The position numbers and the translations under genes were made by a program. A stretch of DNA of 64,000 nt from Paucihalobacter ruber (GTDB lineage Bacteria > Bacteroidota > Bacteroidia > Flavobacteriales > Flavobacteriaceae): the NCBI RefSeq assembly GCF_006494535.1, contig NZ_VHIQ01000001.1, forward strand, positions 560,736 through 624,735, in the 5' to 3' direction. Every line of letters starts with the position of its first letter. Positions within the stretch are counted from its first letter, which is position 1. Positions 1-8,248 of the stretch are shown here, piece by piece. The notes below the pieces were generated by a model. That model was given only the letters and a program-made list of their open reading frames with translations, did not search any database and was not told the DNA's origin.

Positions 1-1928
1 GTGTTCAAATCAGGAAAAATAAATACGTTGGCGCGTCCTGCGACTTCTGAATGTGGTAGTTTTATTTTACCAACATTAATATCTACTGCGGCATCATACT
101 GAATTGGTCCTTCAACTTTTAAATCTGGTCTTTTACTTTTAATAATTTCGGTGGCTTTTCTTACGCGCTCCACATCGGCTCCTACGCCCGAAGTACCCGA
201 TGAATAAGACAACATGGCAATTTTTGGTTTAATATCAAACGCCATGCTCGATTCTGCCGACGAAATAGCTATCTCGGCCAGTTGCTCTGCAGTAGGATTT
301 GGATTAATGGCACAATCTCCATAAACCGAAACCCGATCTTCTAAACACATAAAAAACACAGAGGAAACAATTGATGCTTCAGGTTTAGTTTTAATAAACT
401 GTAATGCCGGTCTTATGGTGTGTTGTGTTGTGTGTACTGCGCCTGAAACCATTCCGTCGGCATGACCGTGATACACCATCATGGTGCCAAAATAAGACAC
501 GTCTTCCATCAAGTCTTTAGCCATGGCAAGGTTCACATTTTTATGTTTACGAAGCTCGTACAAGGTATTGGCATAAAATTCAAAATTATCAGATTCAACA
601 GGATTGATAACATTAATACCGTTTAGATCTAATCCGAGATTAAGCGTAGCAATTTTTTCTTCTATTTGTTTTTGGTCGCCAAGCAAAGTGATTTTTACCA
701 CATCGAGATCTTTCAGGTGCTTGGTAGCTTTTAAAATACGCTCGTCTAATCCTTCGGGTAAGACAATATGTTTTTGATTAGATTTTGCCTTTTTTAATAA
801 ATTGTACTGAAACATTCTGGGCGTAACCCCATTCGATTTAAAGGTGATGAGTCGTTCAATTAACGCTTCAACCTTCACAAATTTCTCAAAATCGTTGATA
901 GACGTAGTTATTTTTTGTGTATTTCCGGCATAGATTTGAGATTTAATCATACCTATTCTATTCGCTACTGAAAACGTACCCTCTTGCACAGATATAATTG
1001 GCACCACATCAGAAAGTCCTTCGATAAGACGTATAATGGTTGGTTCAGGAATCAAGCCACCTGTAAGAACAATACCTGAAACAGCAGGATAATTCTCTGA
1101 AATATTGGCTTGCAAGGCACCTAAAATAAGATCGGCTCTGTCTCCCGGTGTAATGACCAGTCCGTTCTCCTGCAGATGGGTTAGATAATTTCGTAATTGC
1201 ATGGCACCAACGCTAAACGATGCCGCCTGATTATTGATAGATGATTCACCAAACAAGACTTTTGCGTCGAGTTCATCTACAATTTCCTTAATGGATGGAT
1301 TGGCCAAAACCGGGTTTAGTGGTATAGCGCTAACAATAACATCTTTAGGCAGGTATTGCTCTAATTGTGTTACTACCAACTCCAAATTTTCGGTTTGAAC
1401 TTTATTAGCAATTACCGATAACACTTCAACGCCTTTATCTTTAAAAGAATCATAGGCCATTTGTATGTTTCCCGTAAGTTCATCGATAGTTTTGTTCTTA
1501 CCGCTGGCAATAATAATGGCCGGAACACCCAAATTTTTAGCAATCACCACATTAATATCTAACTCGATGATAGCACCTTCACCTTCAAAACTAGTGCCTT
1601 CAACCAGCACAAAATCGAAACGATCTTCCAGGGCTTTGTACTTTTCTATAATTCTACCAATGATCTCGTCATCCTTATTCTCGTTTTTCATTTTAATGAC
1701 CTCGCTTCTATGAAAAGCGTAAGCATCTTCAAATGAAATATTTAAATTAAAGTAACTGTTAACAGTATTGATATGATTGTCGATTTCACCCTCTTTAAGG
1801 TCGTCAATAATCGGTCTAAAATAACCTACCTTGGCTGCTCTTCCCAATAGGGAATGCATTAAACCTAAGGAGACAATTGATTTTCCGCTGTTAGATTCTG
1901 TGGTGGCGATATAGATGGCTTTGCTCAT
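1..1928 (-). CDS. pta: phosphate acetyltransferase, C-terminus cut by window edge
   Basis: This enzyme interconverts acetyl-CoA and acetyl phosphate in the cytoplasm (Pta-AckA pathway). About 642 codons are visible from the ATG at 1926-1928, and the reading frame runs off the left edge; long Pta proteins usually have about 700 residues, so roughly 50 are missing. The start carries a dethiobiotin-synthetase-like P-loop (TESNSGKS, residues 10-17), the middle has a DRTGG-type region, and the last third is the PTA_PTB catalytic domain (for example the SYSSGTSG and VEGPIQYDAA segments). This is the long three-domain form, whose N-terminal part is regulatory in other bacteria. No ackA is in view; it may lie to the left. 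A promoter -7 match stands about 50 bases upstream. Confidence 0.95.
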   Translation of the reverse strand, partial: MSKAIYIATTESNSGKSIVSLGLMHSLLGRAAKVGYFRPIIDDLKEGEIDNHINTVNSYFNLNISFEDAYAFHRSEVIKMKNENKDDEIIGRIIEKYKALEDRFDFVLVEGTSFEGEGAIIELDINVVIAKNLGVPAIIIASGKNKTIDELTGNIQMAYDSFKDKGVEVLSVIANKVQTENLELVVTQLEQYLPKDVIVSAIPLNPVLANPSIKEIVDELDAKVLFGESSINNQAASFSVGAMQLRNYLTHLQENGLVITPGDRADLILGALQANISENYPAVSGIVLTGGLIPEPTIIRLIEGLSDVVPIISVQEGTFSVANRIGMIKSQIYAGNTQKITTSINDFEKFVKVEALIERLITFKSNGVTPRMFQYNLLKKAKSNQKHIVLPEGLDERILKATKHLKDLDVVKITLLGDQKQIEEKIATLNLGLDLNGINVINPVESDNFEFYANTLYELRKHKNVNLAMAKDLMEDVSYFGTMMVYHGHADGMVSGAVHTTQHTIRPALQFIKTKPEASIVSSVFFMCLEDRVSVYGDCAINPNPTAEQLAEIAISSAESSMAFDIKPKIAMLSYSSGTSGVGADVERVRKATEIIKSKRPDLKVEGPIQYDAAVDINVGKIKLPHSEVAGRANVFIFPDLN

Positions 1929-1979
1929 TTTTACGGTGTTCTAAATAAATTTGTTATGGTTTCTGTATCAATAAGTCAG

Positions 1980-1987
1980 CAAAATTA
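1980..1987 (-). promoter_or_regulatory. TAnnTTTG -7 element for pta
   Basis: On the reverse strand the octamer reads TAATTTTG, an exact match to the Bacteroidota -7 consensus, about 50 bases before the pta ATG. I see no TTG at the right distance for a -33 element, so this is a half-site call. Confidence 0.5.
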
Positions 1988-2282
1988 AGGCAAAAAAAGC
2001 ATGAGGTTTATGATAATTATTAGAATTGTTAGATTTAGTGTTCAATTTAATGTGAAAAAGCGATGTTACTTCCAGCTTCAGATTAAATAACAGAATTCAA
2101 GCTTACAAAAGAATATAGCCATATTTAGTACTTAAAATAACAGCTATAATTTTGGGATTATTTAAGTCAAAAATCAATTTTCGGAAAAGAAAATATTCTG
2201 TAGATCAACATAAATTTTGTTTTCACGGCATTTATTCCTACTATTTATTACCTTTAAAATATTTAACTTAAAATTAAAATTT

Positions 2283-2501
2283 ATGAAAATTACAAAAATA
2301 GTAGGTATACTTTTAATAGTGGCAGGCGTTTTCTTGGGGTATTTAGGAATAACTAAAATTGTTGATAACAGTGCCGAGGTGAAAATTTTCGATTTAGAAA
2401 TTGATGTTTCTAACGAATCCGGAAAGGAACAGGGATATGTTTATTTGGGTATAGCTGCGCTGTTATTTGCAGGTGGCGTGTATTCATTAAAGAAGAAATA
2501 A
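2283..2501 (+). CDS. small two-helix membrane protein, DUF3185-like
   Basis: The protein has 72 residues. A first hydrophobic helix covers about residues 5-27, a short polar stretch rich in Asp, Glu and Ser follows, then a second helix (about 52-67) and a Lys-rich end. This layout and the opening KITKIVGILLIVAGV resemble the DUF3185 family of small bacterial membrane proteins; that is a resemblance only, and the function is unknown. I chose the ATG at 2283 over a possible start at 2217 because the extra 22 residues are AT-rich filler that would put an unusual hydrophobic tail in front of a normal start. A terminator follows about 20 bases after the stop, so this is probably a single-gene transcript. 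Confidence 0.7.
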   Translation: MKITKIVGILLIVAGVFLGYLGITKIVDNSAEVKIFDLEIDVSNESGKEQGYVYLGIAALLFAGGVYSLKKK

Positions 2502-2522
2502 GTTTGTAAGAGATAAGCCAAA

Positions 2523-2557
2523 ACCTCACAGGTTTTGAAAATCCCTGAGGTCTTTTT
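2523..2557 (+). terminator. rho-independent terminator after the small membrane gene
   Basis: ACCTCA and TGAGGT can pair across a short loop that itself contains a CAGG/CCTG hairpin, and the stem is followed by TCTTTTT on the forward strand. It lies directly after the gene ending at 2501. Confidence 0.65.
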
Positions 2558-2610
2558 AAGTCTTAGCTATAAGAATCGGTTAATCTTATCAAATGCCAAA
2601 TATTGCGCAT

Positions 2611-2652
2611 AAAAAAACCGTAAAATGTTATCATTTAACAATTTACGGTTTT
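2611..2652 (-). terminator. terminator of the tRNA unit
   Basis: On the reverse strand a 9-base-pair stem AACCGTAAA/TTTACGGTT, with a partly paired AT-rich interior, is followed by seven T. It starts just past the 3' end of tRNA-Leu and closes the tRNA-Gly/tRNA-Leu transcript. Confidence 0.85.
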
Positions 2653-2654
2653 AG

Positions 2655-2740
2655 TACAGAAGGCGGGACTTGAACCCGCACGAACATTACTGCTCATTGG
2701 ATTTTAAGTCCAACGTGTCTACCGATTCCACCACTTCTGC
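2655..2740 (-). tRNA. tRNA-Leu (anticodon TAA)
   Basis: The 86-base gene folds as a class II tRNA. The acceptor arm is GCAGAAG/CTTCTGT (first pair G-U), the anticodon stem TTGGA/TCCAA encloses a loop reading C-T-TAA-A-A, a long variable arm follows, and the T arm contains GGTTCAAGTCC. The 3' CCA is not encoded. It is the second tRNA of a two-gene unit and reads UUA and UUG leucine codons, UUA being very common in this AT-rich DNA. Confidence 0.97.
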
Positions 2741-2757
2741 ATTCGGTATTTTACTTG

Positions 2758-2829
2758 AGCGAAAGACGGGATTTGAACCCGCGACCCTCACCTTGGCAAG
2801 GTGATGCTCTACCCCTGAGCTACTTTCGC
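2758..2829 (-). tRNA. tRNA-Gly (anticodon GCC)
   Basis: The 72-base gene has the acceptor stem GCGAAAG/CTTTCGC with discriminator U, as expected for bacterial tRNA-Gly, an anticodon stem CACC/GGTG around TTGCCAA, and a T arm with GGTTCAAATCC. The CCA end is not encoded. It is the first gene after the promoter at 2861-2890 and lies 17 bases before tRNA-Leu. Confidence 0.97.
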
Positions 2830-2860
2830 GATTTAATGAACGTTTGCGCTATTGCGGATG

Positions 2861-2890
2861 CAAATTTAAAACATTTCTTATAATACCAAA
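2861..2890 (-). promoter_or_regulatory. promoter of the tRNA-Gly/tRNA-Leu unit
   Basis: On the reverse strand TTTG, then 18 bases, then TAAATTTG match both halves of the Bacteroidota housekeeping promoter. The start of tRNA-Gly lies about 30 bases downstream, so the leader is short. Confidence 0.8.
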
Positions 2891-2915
2891 GCCTTTTGTA
2901 AAAAATAATTAACGC

Positions 2916-5528
2916 TTAAGCTTGTTTCTTTTTTACCAACATGCGCTTTATTTCGTTTAACTTCATTAAAGCCTCAACCGGCGTTAAGGTATCTATATCG
3001 GTTTCAAGAATTTCATCCTTAATTTGGGCTAGTAGAGGATCGTCCAGATTAAAGAAGCTCAACTGCATTTCGCTGCCTAGTTGTTTGACGGTATCGGTTA
3101 GTTTTTCGCTGCTGTGAGATTGCTCTAATTGCTTTAGCATTTTGTTAGCCCTGCTAATGACTTGCTTGGGCATGCCGGCCATTTTGGCTACGTGTATACC
3201 AAAACTGTGGGCACTACCGCCGGCAACCAGTTTTCTTAAAAACAACACATTGTCTTTTAATTCCTTCACCGAGACATTAAAATTTTTAATGCGTTTAAAA
3301 GTCTCGCTCATTTCGTTGAGCTCGTGATAATGGGTTGCAAACAGTGTTTTTGGTTTGGATGGATGTTCATGCAGGTACTCGGTAATAGCCCAGGCAATCG
3401 ATATACCGTCATAAGTACTGGTGCCACGCCCTATTTCATCTAACAATACCAAACTGCGATTAGAAATGTTGTTTAATATAGAAGCCGTTTCGTTCATTTC
3501 AACCATAAAGGTAGATTCGCCCATAGATATATTATCGCTGGCACCAACTCTGGTAAATACCTTATCTACCAACCCAAGTCTGGCCGATTTTGCCGGTACA
3601 AAACTGCCCATTTGTGCCAGTAATACAATAAGTGCGGTTTGCCTTAATATAGCCGACTTACCACTCATGTTTGGACCGGTGATCATGATAATTTGCTGGG
3701 ATGTGGTATTTAAAAATACATCGTTGGCAATATAGGCTTCGCCGGGTGGCAGTTGTTTTTCAATTACCGGATGGCGACCTTCGGTAATATCTAAATCTAA
3801 ACTTTCGTCTAAAACCGGACGTTCATAGTTTTGTGTTTTTGCCAATTGGGCAAATCCTGAAAGGCAATCTAACTTTGCAACAATAAATGCGTTTTGCTGT
3901 ACGGGTTTAATATAGTCGTGCATCCACAAAACCAGATCTGAAAACAGCTGTTGCTCAATGGCCATAATGCGCTCTTCAGCACCCAATATCTTTGCTTCGT
4001 ATGTTTTTAATTCTTCGGTAATGTAGCGCTCGGCACTTACTAAAGTTTGTTTTCTAATCCACTCAGACGGCACTTTGTCTTTATGGGTATTGCGCACTTC
4101 AATATAATAACCAAACACGTTGTTAGAGGCTATTTTAAGCGAAGGTATGCCCGTGCGTTCACTTTCGCGCTCTAGCATTTGGTCTAGATAATCTTTTCCT
4201 GAAATAGCCAAACTTCTAAGCTCATCTAACTCACCCGAAACACCCGGCGCAATACTGCTGCCTTTTAAAATGTTGACCGGTGCAGCTTCGTTTAGGGTGG
4301 CTTTAATTTTTTCTCTTAACAAGGTGCAGTCGTGAAGCGTATCACCTAAAATTTTTAATGACTCATTATCACTTTTTGAAGCCATACTTTTTACGGGAAC
4401 AATGGCTTCTAAAGCATTTTTAAGCTGAATAACTTCGCGCGGTGATATTTTAGCAGTAGCTACTTTAGAAATCAATCGTTCCAAATCGCCTACCTGCTTG
4501 GTATAATGTTGAATTTTTTGAAGTAACTCGGGTTGTGCTAAAAAATAACTCACCACTTCATGTCGCTGATTAATGGCTTCTATGTTTTTTAGCGGAAGTG
4601 CTAACCATCGTTTTAACAATCTGGCACCCATTGGTGATACTGTATAATCAATACAGTCTAACAAGGTTACACCGTTGTAATTATTGGTGTGATACAATTC
4701 TAAATTTCTAATCGTGAATTTATCCATCCAAACATAGGCGTCTTCGGCTATTCTGGAAATGGCCGAAATATGTTTGAGTTTGTGATGTTGTGTTTCACCC
4801 AAATAATGTAAGATTGCACCAGAGGCAATAATACCTTCGTATAGGTCGTCGATACCAAAACCTTTTAATGATTTGGTTTCAAAATGCTTGGTGAGTAGCT
4901 CGTAAGTGTAATCACTTTGAAATACCCAATCTTCCAAATAAAAGGTATTAAAATCGGCGCCGAAAGTTTCTTTAAATTCTTTTCGTTGTTGTTTTGAAAT
5001 GAGTACTTCGCTGGGATTGAAATTTTGCAACAGTTTATCAATGTATTCACTATTACCCTGAGCGGTTAAAAATTCGCCCGTTGAAATATCTAAAAACGAC
5101 ACGCCCAGCCTGTTGTTATCAAAATGAACCGACGCTAGGAAATTATTACTTCTAGAGGACAAGACCTCATCATTGAGTGCTACTCCAGGAGTTACCAATT
5201 CGGTAACACCGCGTTTTACAATGGTTTTGGTTTGTTTAGGATCTTCCAACTGATCGCAGATAGCCACACGGCAACCTGCCTTTACTAACTTTGGTAGATA
5301 GGTGTTTAGCGAATGATGCGGAAAACCGGCCAGCTCGGTTTCACTGCTACTTCCGGCACCGCGTTTGGTTAGTATGATATCTAAAATTTTAGCCGCTTTA
5401 ATGGCATCTTCACCAAAGGTTTCGTAAAAATCGCCCACACGAAACAATAATAAGGCATCAGGATATTTGGCCTTAATGGCATTGTATTGTTTCATTAAAG
5501 GTGTTTCTTTGTCGGCTTTTTTAGACAC
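2916..5528 (-). CDS. mutS: DNA mismatch repair protein MutS
   Basis: MutS recognises base mismatches and starts methyl-independent or MutL-dependent repair. The 870-residue length is normal for full MutS1. The mismatch-reading Phe-X-Glu motif is present as F34-Y-E36 in GDFYETF. The ATPase has a Walker A GPNMSGKS at 618-625, a Walker B ending [14 protein letters not shown], and the ATHYHEL segment. The C-terminal end continues past the ATPase into the helical dimerisation part. No mutL is in the window. The gene stands alone, between the tRNA unit and the divergent RNA methyltransferase gene. Confidence 0.98.
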   Translation of the reverse strand: MSKKADKETPLMKQYNAIKAKYPDALLLFRVGDFYETFGEDAIKAAKILDIILTKRGAGSSSETELAGFPHHSLNTYLPKLVKAGCRVAICDQLEDPKQTKTIVKRGVTELVTPGVALNDEVLSSRSNNFLASVHFDNNRLGVSFLDISTGEFLTAQGNSEYIDKLLQNFNPSEVLISKQQRKEFKETFGADFNTFYLEDWVFQSDYTYELLTKHFETKSLKGFGIDDLYEGIIASGAILHYLGETQHHKLKHISAISRIAEDAYVWMDKFTIRNLELYHTNNYNGVTLLDCIDYTVSPMGARLLKRWLALPLKNIEAINQRHEVVSYFLAQPELLQKIQHYTKQVGDLERLISKVATAKISPREVIQLKNALEAIVPVKSMASKSDNESLKILGDTLHDCTLLREKIKATLNEAAPVNILKGSSIAPGVSGELDELRSLAISGKDYLDQMLERESERTGIPSLKIASNNVFGYYIEVRNTHKDKVPSEWIRKQTLVSAERYITEELKTYEAKILGAEERIMAIEQQLFSDLVLWMHDYIKPVQQNAFIVAKLDCLSGFAQLAKTQNYERPVLDESLDLDITEGRHPVIEKQLPPGEAYIANDVFLNTTSQQIIMITGPNMSGKSAILRQTALIVLLAQMGSFVPAKSARLGLVDKVFTRVGASDNISMGESTFMVEMNETASILNNISNRSLVLLDEIGRGTSTYDGISIAWAITEYLHEHPSKPKTLFATHYHELNEMSETFKRIKNFNVSVKELKDNVLFLRKLVAGGSAHSFGIHVAKMAGMPKQVISRANKMLKQLEQSHSSEKLTDTVKQLGSEMQLSFFNLDDPLLAQIKDEILETDIDTLTPVEALMKLNEIKRMLVKKKQA

Positions 5529-5546
5529 AATTCTGCGGTTTAATAT

Positions 5547-5554
5547 TACTTTTG
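5547..5554 (+). promoter_or_regulatory. TAnnTTTG -7 element for the RNA methyltransferase
   Basis: TACTTTTG fits the -7 consensus exactly. It lies about 20 bases outside the mutS start and about 90 bases before the methyltransferase ATG. I find no clear -33 TTG. Confidence 0.45.
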
Positions 5555-5645
5555 TAAAAAATAAAGTGTGCTAAGATAACCATATTTTAGCCTTTTTTAA
5601 AGGCCGAAGCTACCAAGTTATCTACAAAAATCACAAGATTTTAAC

Positions 5646-6176
5646 ATGCGAAAACTTAAAAACAGCGAGTTAGACCGTTTAGATGTCGATGCCTTTAAGC
5701 AAGCCGAAAAAACACCCATTATTGTGGTGTTGGACAATATTAGAAGCTTGAACAATATTGGCTCTGTATTTAGAACCGCCGATGCCTTTATAGTTCAGAA
5801 GATTTATCTCTGCGGCATTACTGCCCAACCACCGCACAAAGACATTCATAAAACCGCGTTGGGCAGCACCGAAAGTGTAGACTGGGAATATGTACCAAAA
5901 ACCGAAGATGTGGTGAACCGCTTAAAATCTGAAGGTGTTGTGGTCATATCAGTCGAACAAGCTGAAAACGCCGTAATGCTACATGAATTTAAACCTGAGC
6001 CTAACATTACCTATGCCTTTATTTTTGGCAATGAGGTGAAAGGCGTTTCTCAGGGAGTAGTGAATATGAGTGATGTGGTTTTAGAAATACCTCAATATGG
6101 CACCAAACATTCTTTAAATATTTCGGTGAGTTCTGGTGTGGTGCTATGGGATGTTTTTAGTAAAATGAGATTTTAA
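5646..6176 (+). CDS. TrmH/SpoU family RNA methyltransferase
   Basis: This 176-residue protein belongs to the SPOUT (trefoil-knot) methyltransferases that methylate the ribose 2'-O of tRNA or rRNA using S-adenosylmethionine. The three family motifs are visible: DNIRSLNNIGSVFRTADAF (motif 1, with the N and R contacts), IFGNEVKGVS (motif 2) and LNISVSSGVVLWDVF (motif 3, normally ending in the knot). It is about the size of a single SpoU domain and lacks the extra RNA-binding N-terminal domain of RlmB, so the target base cannot be named. Its stop codon overlaps that of the convergent folK-kinase gene by four bases (TTAA). Confidence 0.92.
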   Translation: MRKLKNSELDRLDVDAFKQAEKTPIIVVLDNIRSLNNIGSVFRTADAFIVQKIYLCGITAQPPHKDIHKTALGSTESVDWEYVPKTEDVVNRLKSEGVVVISVEQAENAVMLHEFKPEPNITYAFIFGNEVKGVSQGVVNMSDVVLEIPQYGTKHSLNISVSSGVVLWDVFSKMRF

Positions 6177-7300
6177 CTGTGAATTTGATCCAGTACCCAA
6201 ACATAATCTTCCCTGTTTTTCACGAAGTCTTTTTCTGAAATATCAATGATTTTTACATTAAAATCGGGATGGTTTTTTAAAAATTCAAGATATCCTGCAT
6301 TGATTTTTTCTAAGTAGTCATCAGCTATATTTTGCTCATAATTACGACCGCGTTTTTTAATATTGGCTTGTAAACGCTCTGTGTTTTGGTAGAGATAGAT
6401 GTATAAATCGGGCTTGGCAATATCTTTATATACCTGATAAAACAATTTTCGGTACAGGGCAAACTCATCTTCGGGCAAGGTAATTTTTGAAAAAATTAAT
6501 GATTTAAACACATCATAATCGCTTACTATAAAGTCTTTAAACAAATCTAATTGCGACAAATCATCGCTTATTTGCTGGTACCTGTCGGCCAAAAAAGACA
6601 TTTCTAAAGTGAAGGCATAGCGCTTGGGTTCTTTATAAAATTTTGGCAAAAATGGATTATCGGCAAAGCGTTCTAAAATGAGTTTCGCATTGAATTCGTG
6701 AGATATAATTGTAGCCAAACTGGTTTTACCGGCACCAATATTACCTTCAATAGCTATGTAATTATAATCTTTAAACCTGTATTGTTTACTTGGGTTTTTT
6801 AGCCAAATATTGATGGGGTCTACTTCTAGATTATCTTCACATTCACCAAGTAAAGTGGTTACATTTTTTTTAAAAACAGGATGGTATAGCTGCGAGCTTA
6901 CATCCATTAACGGGACCAATACAAACTTGCGAAATTGCAACTGCGGATGCGGTATGGTTAAATTGGGGAACTCGACAATGTCATCATTAAAAAACAGTAT
7001 ATCAAGGTCGATTATTCTAGATTGGTAACCTTTGGTATTACTGCGCTGACGACCCATGTCTCTTTCAATTTCGAGCAAGGTCTTGAGTAATTTCTTAGCT
7101 CCCAAATAGGTTTCAACCAAAATACAGGCATTATTAAAATCGTCTGCATCAAAACCCCAGGCCTTGGTTTTATAAACTCTCGAAATTGATTTAACATACC
7201 CAATCTTTTGATGAATGGCATCTATGGCCAACTGCAGATTTCTAAAGGCATCGCCTTTATTACTACCCAAAGATATGTATGCCTGATTTTGTGGTGTCAT
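6173..7300 (-). CDS. folK: fused HPPK (FolK) and deoxynucleoside kinase
   Basis: Two enzymes are joined in 375 residues. Residues about 6-158 are 6-hydroxymethyl-7,8-dihydropterin pyrophosphokinase of folate synthesis: the opening AYISLGSNKGD, the loop with MGRQRS, and the metal-binding pair D98 and D100 in RIIDLDILF are all present. Residues about 178-375 are a deoxyribonucleoside kinase of the dNK/dGK type: P-loop GNIGAGKTS at 186-194, the catalytic E210 in LERF, and the D239-R240 pair (ADRYQQ). The linker is short. I recall this fusion from other Flavobacteriia, where the kinase part acts on purine deoxynucleosides; the substrate here is not shown by sequence. Confidence 0.93.
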   Translation of the reverse strand: MTPQNQAYISLGSNKGDAFRNLQLAIDAIHQKIGYVKSISRVYKTKAWGFDADDFNNACILVETYLGAKKLLKTLLEIERDMGRQRSNTKGYQSRIIDLDILFFNDDIVEFPNLTIPHPQLQFRKFVLVPLMDVSSQLYHPVFKKNVTTLLGECEDNLEVDPINIWLKNPSKQYRFKDYNYIAIEGNIGAGKTSLATIISHEFNAKLILERFADNPFLPKFYKEPKRYAFTLEMSFLADRYQQISDDLSQLDLFKDFIVSDYDVFKSLIFSKITLPEDEFALYRKLFYQVYKDIAKPDLYIYLYQNTERLQANIKKRGRNYEQNIADDYLEKINAGYLEFLKNHPDFNVKIIDISEKDFVKNREDYVWVLDQIHS

Positions 7301-7429
7301 AAGGTTTTCAAAAAAACAAAAAGTTAATAAGATTTACAGATAAATTTGAATAAAAAACTGAGATATTATTAACAACATCAACCCGAATGAAAAACCTTGC
7401 CAATTCTCACTGATTATAAATTAATTGCT

Positions 7430-7437
7430 TAGTTTTG
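7430..7437 (+). promoter_or_regulatory. TAnnTTTG -7 element for the queuosine-precursor transporter
   Basis: TAGTTTTG matches the -7 consensus and stands 21 bases before the ATG at 7459, implying a leader of about 15 bases. Part of it would be coding if translation began at the TTG at 7435, which is one reason to prefer the later start. Confidence 0.6.
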
Positions 7438-7458
7438 TCGCTTGTTTTAAAAAACCAA

Positions 7459-8163
7459 ATGAGTCTAAAAGACAAACTTCTTGCTCAAAAAATCTATTTG
7501 TGGCTGGCGGCCTTGTTTATTACATCGCTGGTGGTTTCGAATTTGATTTTTCAAAAGTTTTTTTACTGGTATCCTTTTGAAGTTGAAATTTTTGGTTCAA
7601 AATTATTCGAAATTTCTGTTGGCATACTTCCCTACCCAATCACCTTTTTAATCACCGATTTAATCAGTGAGATTTACGGTAAAAAACGTGCCAATCAGGT
7701 GGTGGTTGCGGGTATTTTTGCTTCGTTTTTTTCAATGGCTATTATTTACACAGCCAACGCAGTACCCGCTACAGAATGGTCGCCGGTTAACGATGAAAAA
7801 TTTACAACAGTTTTTGGTGCCACAGCCATTGCCGTTTTTGCCTCGATGATGGCCTATTTATTAGCGCAATTTATTGATATACATATTTATCATTATTGGA
7901 AAAACCTCACCAAGGGCAAACATTTATGGCTAAGAAATAATTTTTCTACCTTTTCATCTCAGTTTATAGATACAGCCACTGTATTGCTGCTACTGTGCTC
8001 ATTCGGGAAAATTAGCTGGGATAATTTCGCCGCATTATTGGTAAGCGGTTTTGTGTTTAAAGTACTGATTGCAATGCTTGACACACCCTTTTTATATCTG
8101 TTTGTTTTTATGTTCAGAAAACGTTTCAACGTAAAAGTAAACCAAGAGATAGAACTGTTATAA
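7459..8163 (+). CDS. yhhQ: queuosine precursor transporter, YhhQ family
   Basis: The protein has 234 residues and about six membrane helices. The family signature is clear: a helix reading FPITFLITDL-type sequence (here YPITFLITDLISEIYG followed by KKRANQVV) and later AQFIDIHIYHYWK. In other bacteria this DUF165/VUT family imports the 7-deazaguanine precursors preQ0 or preQ1 for queuosine in tRNA. I start at the ATG at 7459 rather than the TTG at 7435, because a -7 promoter element covers the latter. A QueG-like enzyme, the last step of the pathway, is encoded at 62031-62951, so this cell probably makes or salvages queuosine. Confidence 0.9.
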   Translation: MSLKDKLLAQKIYLWLAALFITSLVVSNLIFQKFFYWYPFEVEIFGSKLFEISVGILPYPITFLITDLISEIYGKKRANQVVVAGIFASFFSMAIIYTANAVPATEWSPVNDEKFTTVFGATAIAVFASMMAYLLAQFIDIHIYHYWKNLTKGKHLWLRNNFSTFSSQFIDTATVLLLLCSFGKISWDNFAALLVSGFVFKVLIAMLDTPFLYLFVFMFRKRFNVKVNQEIELL

Positions 8164-8200
8164 GATTACTAATTTACAGGGCTTAAAGATCTTTCTTTCC

Positions 8201-8208
8201 TAACTTTG
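8201..8208 (+). promoter_or_regulatory. TAnnTTTG -7 element for the AsmA-like gene
   Basis: TAACTTTG is an exact -7 match, about 40 bases before the ATG at 8249. No -33 TTG is seen at 17-23 bases. Confidence 0.55.
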
Positions 8209-8248
8209 CGTATATTATATAATACGTAACTTTAAATCGCTCAATCTT

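Noticed and set aside
1465-1713. 82-codon forward frame inside pta
   Set aside because: It lies wholly within the Pta frame on the opposite strand, where conserved Pta residues explain the sequence.
2217-2282. Extended start of the small membrane protein
   Set aside because: The added 22 residues are AT-rich and hydrophobic ahead of an ordinary Lys-flanked helix; the ATG at 2283 is simpler.
2655-2829. tRNA pair as an integration site
   Set aside because: No integrase, no duplicated tRNA 3' end and no change in gene style on either side.
5588-5603. Short GCCTTT/AAAGGC stem between mutS and the RNA methyltransferase gene
   Set aside because: Six base pairs with a three-base loop and no T tract, inside a leader; too weak to call.
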